From: Deltaproteobacteria bacterium
GTDB lineage: Bacteria; Myxococcota_A; UBA796; CAJQPC01
Length of the DNA: 64,000 nucleotides
NCBI GenBank assembly: GCA_016717595.1
Contig: JADKFE010000020.1
Span: 46,244-110,243 of the forward strand
Direction: 5' to 3'
Below the pieces are notes generated by a model. It made no database searches, was not told the origin of the DNA, and worked only from the letters and a program-made list of their open reading frames with translations. Of the stretch, positions 63,449 through 64,000 are shown piece by piece (the stretch's first letter is position 1; each line of letters opens with the position of its first letter). Both the position numbers and the translations under genes were made by a program.

Positions 63449-64000
63449 TCAGCGCCCGGCTTTGGCCTGGGCCGCGGAGATTAGGCTGTCGCGTTTGGCC
63501 GCGGCGCCGTCCTCAAGCTGCTTCGCCTTCTTGTTCGCCTCACGCTCAAGCTGGGTGGCCTTTTGTTCAGACTCAGAGACCAGCTTGTCGGCGGCTTTGT
63601 CGGCGGCGGCTTTGGAGATGGGGTCGGCGCCTTTGGCCTCTTGGCGCAGCTTCTTGGCCTGGTTTTTGGCCTCGGCCCGGAGCTTGTCAGCGGCGGTCTT
63701 GCCCTCTGCGCGCAGCTTGTCGGCGGCGACGGTGGCCTCGGCGACGAGCTTGTCACCCTGGAGCTGGGCGGCGGCGAGGGCCTGATCGATGGCGGCGTCT
63801 ACCTGCTCCATCACGGCCTCTTTGGCGACGTCGAGCTGGGCGGTGGCCGCGGACTTGAGGTCGTCTACGAGGGCCTCCCCGGCGCCATCCAAGGACAGGC
63901 TCACCTTGGGATCGGCCGCGGTGCCGCCGATCTTCACCAGCACGTCGGCGTCGCCTGCGGCCCCGCCCAGACGGCTGGCCAAGGCGGTGTTGCTGAGCTG
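63449..64000 (-). CDS. AsmA-like protein, C-terminal part (runs off right edge)
   Basis: 183 residues are visible; the frame is open to the window edge, so the 5' end is missing. 'NTALASRLGGAAGDADVLVK' and 'GGTAADPKVSLSLDG' resemble the last repeats of AsmA-family proteins, which are inner-membrane proteins related to lipid transfer bridges. A long Lys/Ala/Glu-rich helix follows with repeated 'DKLRAE.K' and 'KKLRQEAK', and ends with 'LISAAQAKAGR'. It converges with the kinase gene at a 15-base gap. Confidence 0.6.
   Translation of the reverse strand, partial: QLSNTALASRLGGAAGDADVLVKIGGTAADPKVSLSLDGAGEALVDDLKSAATAQLDVAKEAVMEQVDAAIDQALAAAQLQGDKLVAEATVAADKLRAEGKTAADKLRAEAKNQAKKLRQEAKGADPISKAAADKAADKLVSESEQKATQLEREANKKAKQLEDGAAAKRDSLISAAQAKAGR

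Overview
The window is GC-rich, gene-dense chromosomal DNA with about 54 protein genes, mostly in tight operons. Several signs point to the phylum Myxococcota (class or genus not assignable): a MYXO-CTERM-like tail on the amidase at 22691-24244, many lipoproteins with VWA, fibrinogen-like or beta-helix domains, a paired ArsA-type ATPase operon, a kinase-ATPase-TPR fusion, and a sigma-54 response regulator. No tRNA, rRNA, CRISPR array, insertion sequence or phage module was seen. No stretch longer than about 300 bases lacks a gene.

Layout. 1-1709: 5' part of a beta-helix lipoprotein gene (minus strand). 1832-3376: propionyl/acetyl-CoA carboxylase beta subunit. 3477-6832: a ribosome and tRNA maturation operon (rpsP, khpA, rimM, trmD, rplS, yraN, rsmI). 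6826-9284: an outer-membrane protein coupled to an NtrC-type regulator. 9418-13869: secreted and envelope proteins (TlpA-like thioredoxin, beta-barrel, tandem discoidin-like protein, VWA protein). 13872-16788: alpha/beta hydrolase plus two ArsA-like ATPases. 16911-22620: fmdB-like, folD, gcvT, gcvH, gcvP, a one-carbon module in which FolD consumes the methylene-THF made by glycine cleavage. 22691-28884: amidase, sigma factor, metallopeptidase lipoprotein, ExbB/ExbD pair, FtsB, fibrinogen-like lipoprotein. 28939-33649: SWIM-SNF2 helicase, RlaP-type nucleotidyltransferase, LexA.

33679-48281 is one nearly gapless nine-gene operon: two GT-C-like membrane proteins, a DUF4175 protein, a peptidase-MA/TPR protein, MoxR ATPase, DUF58, BatA-like VWA, DUF4159 and a VWA/amidotransferase-like protein. 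It looks like an envelope MoxR/VWA system of unknown function. 48345-50363 holds an AAA ATPase plus a TOPRIM-like partner, a candidate two-gene defence system, in a locally AT-richer and heavily frameshifted stretch. After that come a divergent EF-G (50367-52412), a TonB-ExbBD-TPR-receptor operon (52481-58342, minus), an unknown basic protein, a lipoprotein, a kinase-ATPase-TPR protein and the 3' end of an AsmA-like gene.

At least six genes (VWA protein, gcvT, DUF58, VWA/amidotransferase, AAA ATPase, tonB) are broken by single-base indels, mostly in short homopolymers, and removing or adding one base restores a family-typical protein. This favours residual assembly error over true pseudogenes, but the sequence alone cannot decide it.
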